Made by a program: the position numbers and the translations under genes
Notes under the pieces: generated by a model
Told to the model about the DNA's origin: nothing
Seen by the model: the letters and a program-made list of their open reading frames with translations, nothing else
Database searches by the model: none
Assembly (NCBI GenBank): GCA_910587135.1
Contig: CAJULF010000008.1
Location: 1 to 63,098 of the forward strand
Reading direction: 5' to 3'
DNA: 63,098 nucleotides
DNA from: an uncultured Oscillospiraceae bacterium
GTDB lineage: Bacteria > Bacillota > Clostridia > Oscillospirales > Ruminococcaceae
Part shown: positions 22,750-30,613 of the stretch, in pieces
How the letters are laid out: the number at the start of each line of letters is the position of its first letter
How positions within the stretch are numbered: the stretch's first letter is position 1

Positions 22750-23046
22750 TTATGTTATACGTCCCGATATTTTTCGCCGGGAAAGCTCGGCGTACTTCTG
22801 TTTGGTGGCTTCTCCGCCGCGAATATGGCGCTCCTTTTTATTTTTGTCCAACACAGCCTTGACGTTCTCGTAAAGGGGTTTGTTAACCTGCGGAAGCTTT
22901 GAGGTTATGTCCTGGTGCACAGTGCTTTTGCTTATCCCAAATTGTTTTGCCGCGGTGCGAACCGTAGCGTTGTGCTGTACGATATATGTTCCCAGAATAA
23001 TACATCTTTCCTCGTTTTTATTGTCTTTTGAGTCAATCTTCTTCAA
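22750..23046 (-). CDS. spoIIID: Sporulation transcription factor SpoIIID
   Basis: 98 residues. HTH region ATVRTAAKQFGISKSTVHQD (about 27-46), then LPQVNKPLYENVKAVLDKNK and the diagnostic RHIRGGEATKQKY. SpoIIID is a small mother-cell DNA-binding protein that adjusts the SigE regulon. The start is TTG (23044-23046) with GGGGGTG about 9 bases upstream; an ATG further up is cut off by a stop. It is monocistronic and one of only three minus-strand genes. Its presence argues for a spore-forming ancestry. Confidence 0.92.
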   Translation of the reverse strand: MKKIDSKDNKNEERCIILGTYIVQHNATVRTAAKQFGISKSTVHQDITSKLPQVNKPLYENVKAVLDKNKKERHIRGGEATKQKYAELSRRKISGRIT

Positions 23047-23203
23047 AGAAATCTACACCCCCATTATGTATTGTCTTTAAACTTTTCCTTTTTTGTAAAT
23101 AATATGTTTCTTTACCGCGGAATATGATTGTTTGCGCCGCGGCGGGATTTGTCCTTTTTTAACGGTTACAAATCATTTTTTTGTCAATATATTGTTTTAT
23201 GCC

Positions 23204-23232
23204 TTGACAATTGATACCAAAAGTTGTATAAT
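23204..23232 (+). promoter_or_regulatory. SigA-type promoter of the YnbB-type gene
   Basis: TTGACA (23204-23209), 17-bp spacer, TATAAT (23227-23232): near consensus. Confidence 0.85.
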
Positions 23233-23264
23233 TGTTTTGTATAATTGTATTAGGGGAGTATGTC

Positions 23265-24515
23265 ATGTCATTTTTTGAACTTTCGCCGAAAATAATTTCC
23301 GCCGCCGAAAAGGCGGAGGCGCTTTGCAAGCCGCGCTTTGAGGAGCTGGACAAGCTCGCGGAGTATAACGGGCAGCGGGTATTGAAGGCTTTTATAGACA
23401 ACAGGATAAGCGATATCCACATGAAGGGTACAAACGGCTACGGCTACGGTGACGACGGCAGAGATAAGCTGGACGCGGTATTCGCGCAGGTGCTCGGCGC
23501 GGAGGACGCTCTTGTACGCCACAATTTCGTGAACGGAACACACGCGCTTACCACCGCGCTTTTCGGCATACTCCGCCCGCGCGACACGCTGCTCTCGGTC
23601 ACGGGAATGCCGTATGACACCATGCAGGAGGTAATACTCGGCGAGAACTGCGGTTCGCTGAGAGATTTCGGTGTTAATTTCGGCATGATACCGCTGCTTC
23701 CCGACGGAACTCCCGACTACGAAAATATTACACAGCGTGCTCCCGAGGCTAAGCTGTGCTATATACAGCGTTCGCGGGGTTATTCGCTGCGCCCGTCGCT
23801 CAATATCGGGGTGATATCAGAAATTATTAAGGCTATACGCGCGGGAAACCGCGATTGTATTATCATGGTCGACAACTGCTACGGAGAGCTTGTGGAGGAT
23901 AAGGAGCCGACAGCGGTCGGCGCGGATCTGATAGTGGGAAGTCTTATAAAGAATCTTGGCGGCGGTATTGCCGAAACGGGAGGCTATATCGCGGGAACGT
24001 CCAAAGCGGTTGAGCTGTGCTCATATCGGCTGACCACTCCCGGCACGGGCAAGGAGGTAGGAGCCACGCTCAATCAGCTCCGCGGAATGTATCTGGGATT
24101 GTTCCACGCGCCCGAGGCGGTCTGCGCGGCTCTCAAAACCTCGGTTTTCGCCGCGGCGTTCTTTGAACTGCTTGGATTTGAGGCTTTCCCGAAGTATGAC
24201 GAAAAGCGGACGGACATTATCGCGGCGCTGAAGCTGGGCGGTGAAAAGCAGCTTATAGCGTTTTGCGAGGGTATCCAGAGCGGTTCTCCCGTGGACAGCT
24301 TTGCCGCCCCCGAACCGTGGGATATGCCCGGATATGACAGCAAGGTGATCATGGCGGCGGGCGCGTTTACAATGGGAGCTTCAATAGAGCTTTCCGCCGA
24401 CGCGCCTCTCCGCGAGCCTTATGCCGTATGGCTTCAGGGCGGTTTGACATATCCCACGGGAAAGACGGGAATAATGCTTGCGGCGCAGCGAATGGCGGAA
24501 AAGGGTCTTATATGA
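23265..24515 (+). CDS. Methionine gamma-lyase-related PLP protein (aluminium-resistance family, YnbB)
   Basis: 416 residues. A fold-type I PLP enzyme: MKGTNGYGYGDDGRDKLDAV early, VRHNFVNGTHALTTALFGIL for cofactor stacking, MVDNCYGELVEDKEPT with the PLP-Asp, and the Schiff-base Lys in GSLIKNLGGG. This is the PF06838 family (B. subtilis YnbB), annotated as a methionine gamma-lyase relative or aluminium-resistance protein; the true reaction is uncertain. ATG 23265 has AGGGGAG 7 bases upstream. The stop overlaps the next start (ATGA), so it is coupled to the fusion gene downstream. Confidence 0.85.
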   Translation: MSFFELSPKIISAAEKAEALCKPRFEELDKLAEYNGQRVLKAFIDNRISDIHMKGTNGYGYGDDGRDKLDAVFAQVLGAEDALVRHNFVNGTHALTTALFGILRPRDTLLSVTGMPYDTMQEVILGENCGSLRDFGVNFGMIPLLPDGTPDYENITQRAPEAKLCYIQRSRGYSLRPSLNIGVISEIIKAIRAGNRDCIIMVDNCYGELVEDKEPTAVGADLIVGSLIKNLGGGIAETGGYIAGTSKAVELCSYRLTTPGTGKEVGATLNQLRGMYLGLFHAPEAVCAALKTSVFAAAFFELLGFEAFPKYDEKRTDIIAALKLGGEKQLIAFCEGIQSGSPVDSFAAPEPWDMPGYDSKVIMAAGAFTMGASIELSADAPLREPYAVWLQGGLTYPTGKTGIMLAAQRMAEKGLI

Positions 24516-25531
24516 AAAAGGTCATGTATGCCGTTTCGGGTATATCTCTTGTGCTGATGTTCGCGTTTTTCGGGCTGACGGCAGGGACGGGAAAAAAGAT
24601 ATTTCTTACCCTCGGGATAACTGCTTTGACTGTCTGTTACCATTTTACCGTACGGCTTACGGTGGGAAATATAGCGTCGCTGTTTAAATTCGACTATCGT
24701 CTTAAATGGTTTTCGCCGCTTCCGTTTGAGGAGAGCCTGTACAAAAAATTGAAGGTGCACCGCTGGAAGGAATTTCTCCCCACATACGACGAGGAAGCGT
24801 ATTCCCTCAAATCCAACAGCCTGCTTGGTATTGTTTGTGAAACCTGCCGCTCAGAGACAGTTCATGAAATAAACATTCTTGCGAGCCTTGCGGCAATGCT
24901 TTTCGCTGTGTTATTCGGAGACTTTTTGGTATTCTGCGTTACCTCGGTACTCGGCGCGATGCCTGACTTGGTTTTTGTAATAGTTCAGCGGTACAACCGT
25001 CCTCGCCTGTTAAGTGCATATGGGAGGAAAAAAATGATGAAGATACTGTTAGCGCAGCCCTCCGACGCGGAGGAAATAGCGGGGATATATCACTCGCTTA
25101 TAGGCATGCCGGGGTGTACATGGGACGAGACTTATCCAACCATTGATTTTGTGCGTCGGGATATAGAGAAAAGATCACTTTATAAGGTGGTGGATGGCGA
25201 TACGATAGCGGCATGCGCCTATCTGGGAGATTTTGAGGAGATGGAGCGTCCCGAGTGCTTTGACAGCTCCGTGAGCAGTCTCGGCGAGTTTTCAAGGGTT
25301 GCGGTCAGAAAAGAATACCACCGGCAGGGTATAGCGCTCGGATTGCTGGAATATCTCCTGAAAGAAGCGCCGAAGCGCGGCTATGACGGAATTGCCCTGC
25401 TTGTGGGAACGGAGAACAGCTCCGCTATGGCGCTGTATGAAAAAATAGGCTTCAAACGCTGCGGGAGCGGCAATTTATATGAAACGGACTGGCATTTTTA
25501 CGAGTATATATTGAAAGGGACAAAGCAATGA
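24512..25531 (+). CDS. Membrane acyltransferase-like (CrtO type) domain fused to a GNAT domain
   Basis: 339 residues. Residues 1-172: three to four membrane helices and the block KVHRWKEFLPTYDEEAYSLK, ETCRSETVHEINI, then DLVFVIVQRYNRPRL, a pattern of glycosyl-4,4'-diaponeurosporenoate acyltransferase (CrtO)-like proteins. Residues 175-339: a complete GNAT domain (EFSRVAVRKEYHRQGIALGL, then NSSAMALYEKIGFKRCG). The joint is only a few residues, and right there the DNA has GGGAGG followed 7-8 bases later by ATGATG (25034), i.e. an internal ribosome-binding site and start. So two former genes seem joined by loss of a stop, and the GNAT half may still be made alone. Overlaps both neighbours by ATGA. 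Confidence 0.7.
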   Translation: MKKVMYAVSGISLVLMFAFFGLTAGTGKKIFLTLGITALTVCYHFTVRLTVGNIASLFKFDYRLKWFSPLPFEESLYKKLKVHRWKEFLPTYDEEAYSLKSNSLLGIVCETCRSETVHEINILASLAAMLFAVLFGDFLVFCVTSVLGAMPDLVFVIVQRYNRPRLLSAYGRKKMMKILLAQPSDAEEIAGIYHSLIGMPGCTWDETYPTIDFVRRDIEKRSLYKVVDGDTIAACAYLGDFEEMERPECFDSSVSSLGEFSRVAVRKEYHRQGIALGLLEYLLKEAPKRGYDGIALLVGTENSSAMALYEKIGFKRCGSGNLYETDWHFYEYILKGTKQ

Positions 25532-26406
25532 TAAAAAGCATGACGGGCTTCGGCAGAGGTCACGACGTACTTAACGGAAGGGACATAACGGTAGAGATAC
25601 GCGCGGTAAATCACAGATATTTCGAGTTCAGCGCAAGACTGCCCCGCAGCATGAATTTCGCGGAGGAAAAGCTGAAATCCCTGCTTCAGGGCAAGGTGAA
25701 CCGCGGTAAGACTGAGGTGAGCGTTCTGGTGTACAATACGGGCGCGAACGACGAAAAGGTATCCGTGAACACCGAGGTGGTGGGCGGATATGTGGAGGCG
25801 CTTCGTTCCGTAAAGGAGCGGTTTGAGCTTATAGACGATCTTTCTCTCAGCAATATTCTTCGTATTCCCGACGCGCTTAACGTGGTCAAGGAGGAAACGG
25901 ACGAGGAGCAGCTCTGGACGGATATAAAGTCGGTAGCGGAGCAGGCTCTGGAGAAATTCATTGCCATGAGGGAAACCGAGGGTGAGCGCATGAAGGCGGA
26001 TATCCTATCCAGACTGGACGCCATAGATGGCTGGGTGAATATTGTTGAAAGCCGATCTCCGATAATCGTGGAGGAGTACCGCAAAAGGCTGTACGACAGG
26101 ATGTGCGAGGTGTTGGATGGCAAAAGCGTTGACGAGAACAGGATACTTTTAGAGGCGGGGATATTCTCCGAAAAAATCGCGGTGGACGAAGAAACCGTCC
26201 GTCTTCGCAGCCACATAAACCAGTTCCGCGATATGCTTGAAAGCAGCGATGCGGTGGGCAGAAAGCTTGACTTTCTTGTGCAGGAGATGAACCGCGAAAC
26301 CAATACGATAGGCTCTAAGGTGCAGGATATCGAGGTGACAAGGATAGTCGTCGACCAGAAAAGCGAGATAGAAAAAATACGCGAGCAGATACAGAATATT
26401 GAGTAG
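25528..26406 (+). CDS. YicC/YloC-family endoribonuclease
   Basis: 292 residues. The N-terminus MIKSMTGFGRG with EIRAVNHRYFEFSARLPRSM, the middle DALNVVKEETDEEQLW, and the C-terminal DUF1732 part ending LVQEMNRETNTIGSKVQDIE are diagnostic. YicC members are oligomeric endoribonucleases that act in RNA turnover. It overlaps the previous gene (ATGA), making a three-gene coupled set 23265-26406. In many Firmicutes yloC precedes remA and gmk, which do not follow here. Confidence 0.9.
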   Translation: MIKSMTGFGRGHDVLNGRDITVEIRAVNHRYFEFSARLPRSMNFAEEKLKSLLQGKVNRGKTEVSVLVYNTGANDEKVSVNTEVVGGYVEALRSVKERFELIDDLSLSNILRIPDALNVVKEETDEEQLWTDIKSVAEQALEKFIAMRETEGERMKADILSRLDAIDGWVNIVESRSPIIVEEYRKRLYDRMCEVLDGKSVDENRILLEAGIFSEKIAVDEETVRLRSHINQFRDMLESSDAVGRKLDFLVQEMNRETNTIGSKVQDIEVTRIVVDQKSEIEKIREQIQNIE

Positions 26407-26442
26407 TTTTTGGTCGGAATATGTTAATTTTACGAAAACCTA

Positions 26443-26471
26443 TTGACAAATCGCTCTGAAAGTAATATAAT
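26443..26471 (+). promoter_or_regulatory. SigA-type promoter of the FMN-riboswitch/ribU transcript
   Basis: TTGACA (26443-26448), 17-bp spacer, TATAAT (26466-26471): consensus boxes. The RFN element starts about 36 bases after the -10. Confidence 0.88.
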
Positions 26472-26507
26472 ATTATTGCAAGTAAAAACTTGCGAAAATA
26501 TTTTAAT

Positions 26508-26625
26508 CTGTTTCGGGGCGGGGTGTAATTCCCCACCGGCGGTCAAAGTCCGCGACCTGCTTTTGCAGCTGAATCGGTGAAATTCCGATACCGACGGTAT
26601 AGTCCGGATGAAAGAATCAGAAGAC
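26508..26625 (+). ncRNA. FMN riboswitch (RFN element)
   Basis: Conserved blocks in order: CGGGGCGGGGTGTAATTCCC, CACCGGCGGTCAAAGTCCGC, a variable hairpin (GACCTGC / GCAGCTG), CGGTGAAATTCCG, ATACCGACGGTATAGTCCGG and ATGAAAGAA. This is the RFN aptamer that binds FMN. It lies between the promoter and ribU and leads into a terminator hairpin, so FMN should switch off riboflavin uptake by early termination. Confidence 0.95.
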
Positions 26626-26642
26626 AAATAGAAATATTTGCC

Positions 26643-26705
26643 CCCGCAGAGTCCTGCCGATATGCAATAATTGTCGGCTTGCTGCGGGTTTTCTGTTCTC
26701 CCGAG
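26643..26705 (+). terminator. Riboswitch-controlled terminator
   Basis: CCCGCAG (26643-26649) pairs with CTGCGGG (26692-26698), followed by TTTTCTGTTCT; the inner part adds GCCGA / TCGGC. It precedes the ribU start by about 15 bases. Confidence 0.8.
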
Positions 26706-26717
26706 GAAAGGGACATT

Positions 26718-27344
26718 ATGGAAAACACGATCAAACAGGGAAAGAAAATTGACGTAAAGCGCATGGTATTCACCGCGCTGCTGGCGGCGCTGTCTGTGGT
26801 GCTGGCGGAGTTTCTGAAGTTCAAGCTGCCGATAATGCCGGGGTTTATCAGCTTTGATTTCTCCGACGTTCCCGCGCTGCTTGCCTCGCTTACAATGGGA
26901 CCGGTTTCGGGAGTGCTGGTTTGCCTGCTGAAAAACGTTTACGGCTGCTTTTCAACCTCTACCGCATGTACAGGCGAGCTGTCCAATTTTATTCTGGGCG
27001 CGTGCCTTGTGCTTCCCGCGGGATTGATGACTCACAAATGCGAGAAGATATCGCGCGCGGTCATAGGCTGCCTTTCCGGAGCGGTATTGATGGCACTCGT
27101 AAGTATTGCGTCAAATTATTTTCTGGTATTTCCCGCATACAGCGCGGCATTCAATGCGCCCATGGATGCTATTGTCGGAATGTACAAGGCTATCTTGCCG
27201 AGCGCCGACAGTCTGCTGAAATGCCTTGTTATCTTCAATATGCCTTTTACATTTGTAAAGGGTCTTTGCGCGGCAATAGTGTCCGTGCCGCTGTATAAAC
27301 GACTTCGCCCGATATTCAATACATACCGCGGGCAGCATGGCTGA
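26718..27344 (+). CDS. ribU: Riboflavin ECF transporter S component
   Basis: 208 residues, six membrane segments. DVKRMVFTALLAALSVVLAE at the N-terminus is the AxxxA coupling helix for EcfT; LKFKLPIMPGFISFDFSDVP is the RibU substrate-site signature, followed by SNFILGACLVLPAG. It imports riboflavin with the shared ECF module encoded elsewhere. The FMN riboswitch directly upstream settles the substrate. ATG 26718 has GAAAGGG 8 bases upstream; a longer in-frame ORF from 26577 would run through the riboswitch and is rejected. Confidence 0.93.
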   Translation: MENTIKQGKKIDVKRMVFTALLAALSVVLAEFLKFKLPIMPGFISFDFSDVPALLASLTMGPVSGVLVCLLKNVYGCFSTSTACTGELSNFILGACLVLPAGLMTHKCEKISRAVIGCLSGAVLMALVSIASNYFLVFPAYSAAFNAPMDAIVGMYKAILPSADSLLKCLVIFNMPFTFVKGLCAAIVSVPLYKRLRPIFNTYRGQHG

Positions 27345-27374
27345 CGGTATCGCGGCGGGCTGAAAGGAGCTTCG

Positions 27375-27920
27375 GTGAAGCTGAAAAACTTTATAGGTCA
27401 TTTTCGCACCATAACCCGCCACCGCCATAAGGTGATAGCCCACTGCCGGAAAGCGGGAATATTCTGGCAGGGGCTGAGGCACGATCTGTCGAAATACTCC
27501 CCCTCGGAGTTTCTGCTGGGGGTGAAGTATTATCAGGGAACACGCAGCCCAAATGAGGGCGAGCGCGATGTTTACGGCTACTCTCTGGCGTGGATGCACC
27601 ACAAGGGGCGCAACAAGCACCATTTTGAGTACTGGACGGATTATTATCCTCCCACAAAGACCGTTCAGCCCGTTAAAATGCCGCTGAGATATGTCGCGGA
27701 GATGTTCTGTGACAGAGTAGCGGCGGGGAAGATATATCAGGGCGACAAATACACCGACCGCTCTCCGTTGGATTATTTTTTAGCTGCGAAAAGCCGCCGT
27801 GTGATCCATCCCGAAACCTCGGAGCTTATCGAGAGCCTGCTGACGATGCTTGCCGAAAAGGGCGAGGAGGAAACTTTCGCGTATCTGCGCGCCTTGATCA
27901 GATCGGGAAAAGAATATTAA
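27375..27920 (+). CDS. DUF5662-like His-rich protein
   Basis: 181 residues from GTG 27375 (AAAGGAG about 8 bases upstream). Clusters of His and Asp/Asn: TRHRHKVIAHC, WQGLRHDLSKYSPSEF and WMHHKGRNKHHFEYW, an arrangement that looks like a metal site related to HD-type or catalase-like helical proteins. This fits DUF5662, found across Firmicutes and phages, function unknown. It lies 30 bases after ribU and could ride on its transcript. Confidence 0.65.
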   Translation: MKLKNFIGHFRTITRHRHKVIAHCRKAGIFWQGLRHDLSKYSPSEFLLGVKYYQGTRSPNEGERDVYGYSLAWMHHKGRNKHHFEYWTDYYPPTKTVQPVKMPLRYVAEMFCDRVAAGKIYQGDKYTDRSPLDYFLAAKSRRVIHPETSELIESLLTMLAEKGEEETFAYLRALIRSGKEY

Positions 27921-27954
27921 GATTTTATACAGTTGGCTTGTGGGAAGGACTGTT

Positions 27955-28130
27955 TGCAACGCAATGCCGAAGCATGAAATTTCAAAAACTGCGGGAATTT
28001 TGAAATTTTCTAATAACTCCCTTTTCGGAATTGTCTATTCATGAAAAACGGGTTTATAAATGTACATTGCACGCATCTTGCTTGCAAGCTTTGTGCGGTG
28101 CTGCCTTAGGTCAACCTTTCATATACAGAC
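27955..28130 (+). repeat. Mosaic repeat: family A copy (A6) with an embedded family E fragment
   Basis: Family A blocks: CAACGCAATGCCGAAGCATG, AAATTTCAAAAACTGCGGG, AATTTTGAAATTTT and the end TTAGGTCAACCTTTCATATA. Between the core and the end, 28067-28107 carries TTGCACGCATCTTGCTTGCA joined to AGCTTTGTGCGGTGCTGCC, the two ends of a family E element with its middle missing. So one repeat has inserted into or recombined with another. The rest of the 394-bp gap holds a terminator and the MCP promoter. Confidence 0.6.
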
Positions 28131-28132
28131 CG

Positions 28133-28177
28133 AAATGCCATATGCTTCCGATATGGAAGAGTATGGCATTTATTTTT
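28133..28177. terminator. Hairpin terminator
   Basis: AAATGCCATA (28133-28142) pairs with TATGGCATTT (28162-28171); the inner CTTCC / GGAAG extends the stem; ATTTTT follows. Confidence 0.8.
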
Positions 28178-28196
28178 AAAAAAATTTCTTAATGGG

Positions 28197-28225
28197 TTGA
28201 CAATTTTTCTCTGTCGTGATATACT
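28197..28225 (+). promoter_or_regulatory. SigA-type promoter of the chemoreceptor gene
   Basis: TTGACA (28197-28202), 17-bp spacer, TATACT (28220-28225). A SigD flagellar-type promoter was not seen. Confidence 0.8.
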
Positions 28226-28314
28226 TTTTATGTAATACTTTTTTGGTGGGTAATTTTATAAAGTGAAATATCTGACAAGAAAGAAAAATTTGTCTTTGAA
28301 AGGACGCGATAGAA

Positions 28315-30303
28315 TTGGCAGCTGTTAAGAACGGAATCAGGCAAAAGACCGGATTCGCAAAGAAAATCATGCTTATGTCGGCGATACCCGTTGTTATTTT
28401 GGGCGTTATTTTGTCGGTGTTTACGACCATTGAATCCTATGTTATTCTTTCGAGAAAGTTTGCGGAGGAGGTGCTGGCTCTGTCGGCATCTTACGGAACG
28501 GCGGTTGAAAACCGCATTTCACGTCTTGAGGAATCCTTCAATATCGTTGTGATGGATCCAAACGTGGTGGACGAAAACCTGTCCATGGAGAGCCGCAAGG
28601 CTCTGCTGGAAAAGGCCGCGGGAATGACTATGCTGAACGACTTTTCCATCTCTTATGCCGACGGTACGACGTATAATGATACGGATATTTCCGGCAGAGA
28701 ATATTTTCAATACTCCATGAGGAATAAAACAAATTACATATCCAGTCCCGTAGTAAGATTGACGGATGGGTCAATAACCGTGATGATGGGGCAGTATTTC
28801 AGCAGCGGCGGGCAGGATTATCTCGCCTACGGCGGGATGAACATCGATGTGTTCAACGATGTTATTCATGATGTTGACAACGGGGAAGGGTCAATATGTT
28901 TTATTATTGACAAAAACAAACAGATCATTTCAACAAGCAGCGAAGATAAGCTCCCTCTTATGACAGAGCTTTCCGATATGAATGATAACAAAAAGTTCGG
29001 TGAGCTGAGCGGCATTCTGGGTAAGCTGATGTCCGGCGACAAGGGAACTACAAGGGGCGTTCTTGACGGAACCGAGTATATTTACGGCTATGTTCCGATA
29101 GATTCGGATGAGGGCTGGACGATCGTGGTCGGAACTCCCACAAATGCGATCACAAGCAATATAGTTCGCACAGCGGTTATTTCCGCGGTGCTGATGATAG
29201 TCTGCGTTCTTATTATTATTCCGATAATCAGCGGCATAGTAAAGAGAATATGCGCGCCTATAACCGAGTCTTCTGCCAGACTTCAGCTTTTCGCGCAGGG
29301 CAACGTATCCGATCCCGCGCCGAAGTGCAGCTCCAATGACGAGATCCAGCAGATGACGGAGTCCATGGACGATATGATAAGCACAATAGGCGGTTATATA
29401 CGGGATATTCACAGCGTGTTGTCGGCAATTTCGGACGGTGACCTTACGGTAACTCCGACGGCGGATTTCCGCGGAGATTTTTTGGAGATCAAAAACTCCA
29501 TGAATCTGATTTTAGATTCCCTTAATCAGACAATGATTGAGGTGGAAACCTCCGCTTCGCAGGTCAAGGACGGCGCTGTTCAGCTTGCGGACGGTTCAAC
29601 CAACCTTTCTCAGGGAGCGATACAGCAGGCTGCCGATATTGACAGAATAACCACCACCGTTTCCGATATCGCCGTCAAGACCGAGGAAAACAACAACAAT
29701 GTCAAGAAAGCGCTTGCATCATCTCAGTCGGCAAATGACAAAGCACAGGACAGCCAGCGGTGCATGGACGACCTCATGCAGGCGATTTCCGAAATAGAGG
29801 AATCTTCAAGAGAAATAGGCAATATCATCAGCGTTATCAGCGACATCTCCTTCCAGACCAACATACTGGCTCTTAACGCTTCCATTGAAGCGGCGAGAGC
29901 GGGCGAGGCCGGCAAGGGCTTCGCAGTCGTGGCTGATGAGGTGGGCAATCTCGCCACAAAGTCCTCCGAAGCTACGCAGCAGACGGGCGACCTTATCAAC
30001 AAATCAATAACCATGGTAAATAAGGGCGTCGAGCTTGCCCGCAAGACGGCGGCTTCCCTGGCAGGCATCGTTGAGGGAGTGGCAGAGGTTTCTGCGGCAA
30101 TGAACGAAATAGCGGAAGCCTCCGAAACTCAGGCGGCGGCTGTCGAGGAAATTTCCGAGGGCATAAAGAACGTGGATTCTGCTATCCACAACACCACCGC
30201 CACTGCCGAGCAGAGCGCGGCGGAAAGCGAGGAGCTGTCGGCTCTGGCGCTTACTTTAAGCAATGCGGTATCCAGATTCAATTGCGTTAAGAATGTTAAA
30301 TAG
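28315..30303 (+). CDS. Methyl-accepting chemotaxis protein
   Basis: 662 residues. TM1 about 20-42; an extracellular dCache-type sensor (about 43-280, with SISYADGTTYNDTDISGREY and DEGWTIVVGTP typical of Cache folds); TM2 about 283-305; HAMP (about 306-400 including a second HAMP-like stretch); a long coiled-coil signalling domain with the tip ISFQTNILALNASIEAARAG and EAGKGFAVVADEVGNLA at about 505-545. It passes ligand occupancy to CheA/CheW and implies a chemotactic or motile cell. TTG start with AAAGGA upstream. No CheB/R pentapeptide at the C-terminus. The ligand is unknown. Confidence 0.92.
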   Translation: MAAVKNGIRQKTGFAKKIMLMSAIPVVILGVILSVFTTIESYVILSRKFAEEVLALSASYGTAVENRISRLEESFNIVVMDPNVVDENLSMESRKALLEKAAGMTMLNDFSISYADGTTYNDTDISGREYFQYSMRNKTNYISSPVVRLTDGSITVMMGQYFSSGGQDYLAYGGMNIDVFNDVIHDVDNGEGSICFIIDKNKQIISTSSEDKLPLMTELSDMNDNKKFGELSGILGKLMSGDKGTTRGVLDGTEYIYGYVPIDSDEGWTIVVGTPTNAITSNIVRTAVISAVLMIVCVLIIIPIISGIVKRICAPITESSARLQLFAQGNVSDPAPKCSSNDEIQQMTESMDDMISTIGGYIRDIHSVLSAISDGDLTVTPTADFRGDFLEIKNSMNLILDSLNQTMIEVETSASQVKDGAVQLADGSTNLSQGAIQQAADIDRITTTVSDIAVKTEENNNNVKKALASSQSANDKAQDSQRCMDDLMQAISEIEESSREIGNIISVISDISFQTNILALNASIEAARAGEAGKGFAVVADEVGNLATKSSEATQQTGDLINKSITMVNKGVELARKTAASLAGIVEGVAEVSAAMNEIAEASETQAAAVEEISEGIKNVDSAIHNTTATAEQSAAESEELSALALTLSNAVSRFNCVKNVK

Positions 30304-30310
30304 CGTTTTG

Positions 30311-30341
30311 GGAGCAGCGCCCGTGGGTGCTGCTCCTTTTT
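30311..30341 (+). terminator. Terminator of the chemoreceptor gene
   Basis: GGAGCAGC pairs with GCTGCTCC (inner GCCC / GGGT) followed by TTTTT. Confidence 0.9.
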
Positions 30342-30342
30342 C

Positions 30343-30507
30343 ATTAGGGCATCTCTAAAAACCGGTTTGAAAAGGCAATATTGACAGTGCGTCGGCTGCA
30401 AGGAAAGCCGACGAAGCAAGGCTTGATGTCTTGCGGGGAGGACTGACGGCGCAGATGGCGTGCGCTTTCAATTTTGGCTCAAACAAGGTTTTTAGAGATT
30501 ACCATTA
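30343..30507. mobile_element. Family C MITE, copy C2, with ATTA target duplication
   Basis: A 157-bp element (30347-30503). Left end GGGCATCTCTAAAAACCG is intact; right end GGTTTTTAGAGATTACC is worn in its last bases. Flanked by ATTA at 30343-30346 and 30504-30507. It is collinear with the reverse complement of the copy at 2008-2166. It separates the MCP terminator from the aconitase promoter. Confidence 0.8.
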
Positions 30508-30528
30508 CATTATTAGGTATACAAGCCC

Positions 30529-30557
30529 TTGACAATTTGTCTATAATGTTATATAAT
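30529..30557 (+). promoter_or_regulatory. SigA-type promoter of the acn-icd cluster
   Basis: TTGACA (30529-30534), 17-bp spacer, TATAAT (30552-30557). A second TATAAT at 30542 is too close to the -35. The promoter begins 26 bases after the MITE right end. Confidence 0.85.
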
Positions 30558-30613
30558 AAATAGTGTGCGTGTGCACTTTAAAGAGAAAAGTCAAATTTAA
30601 AAGGAGCGTTAAA

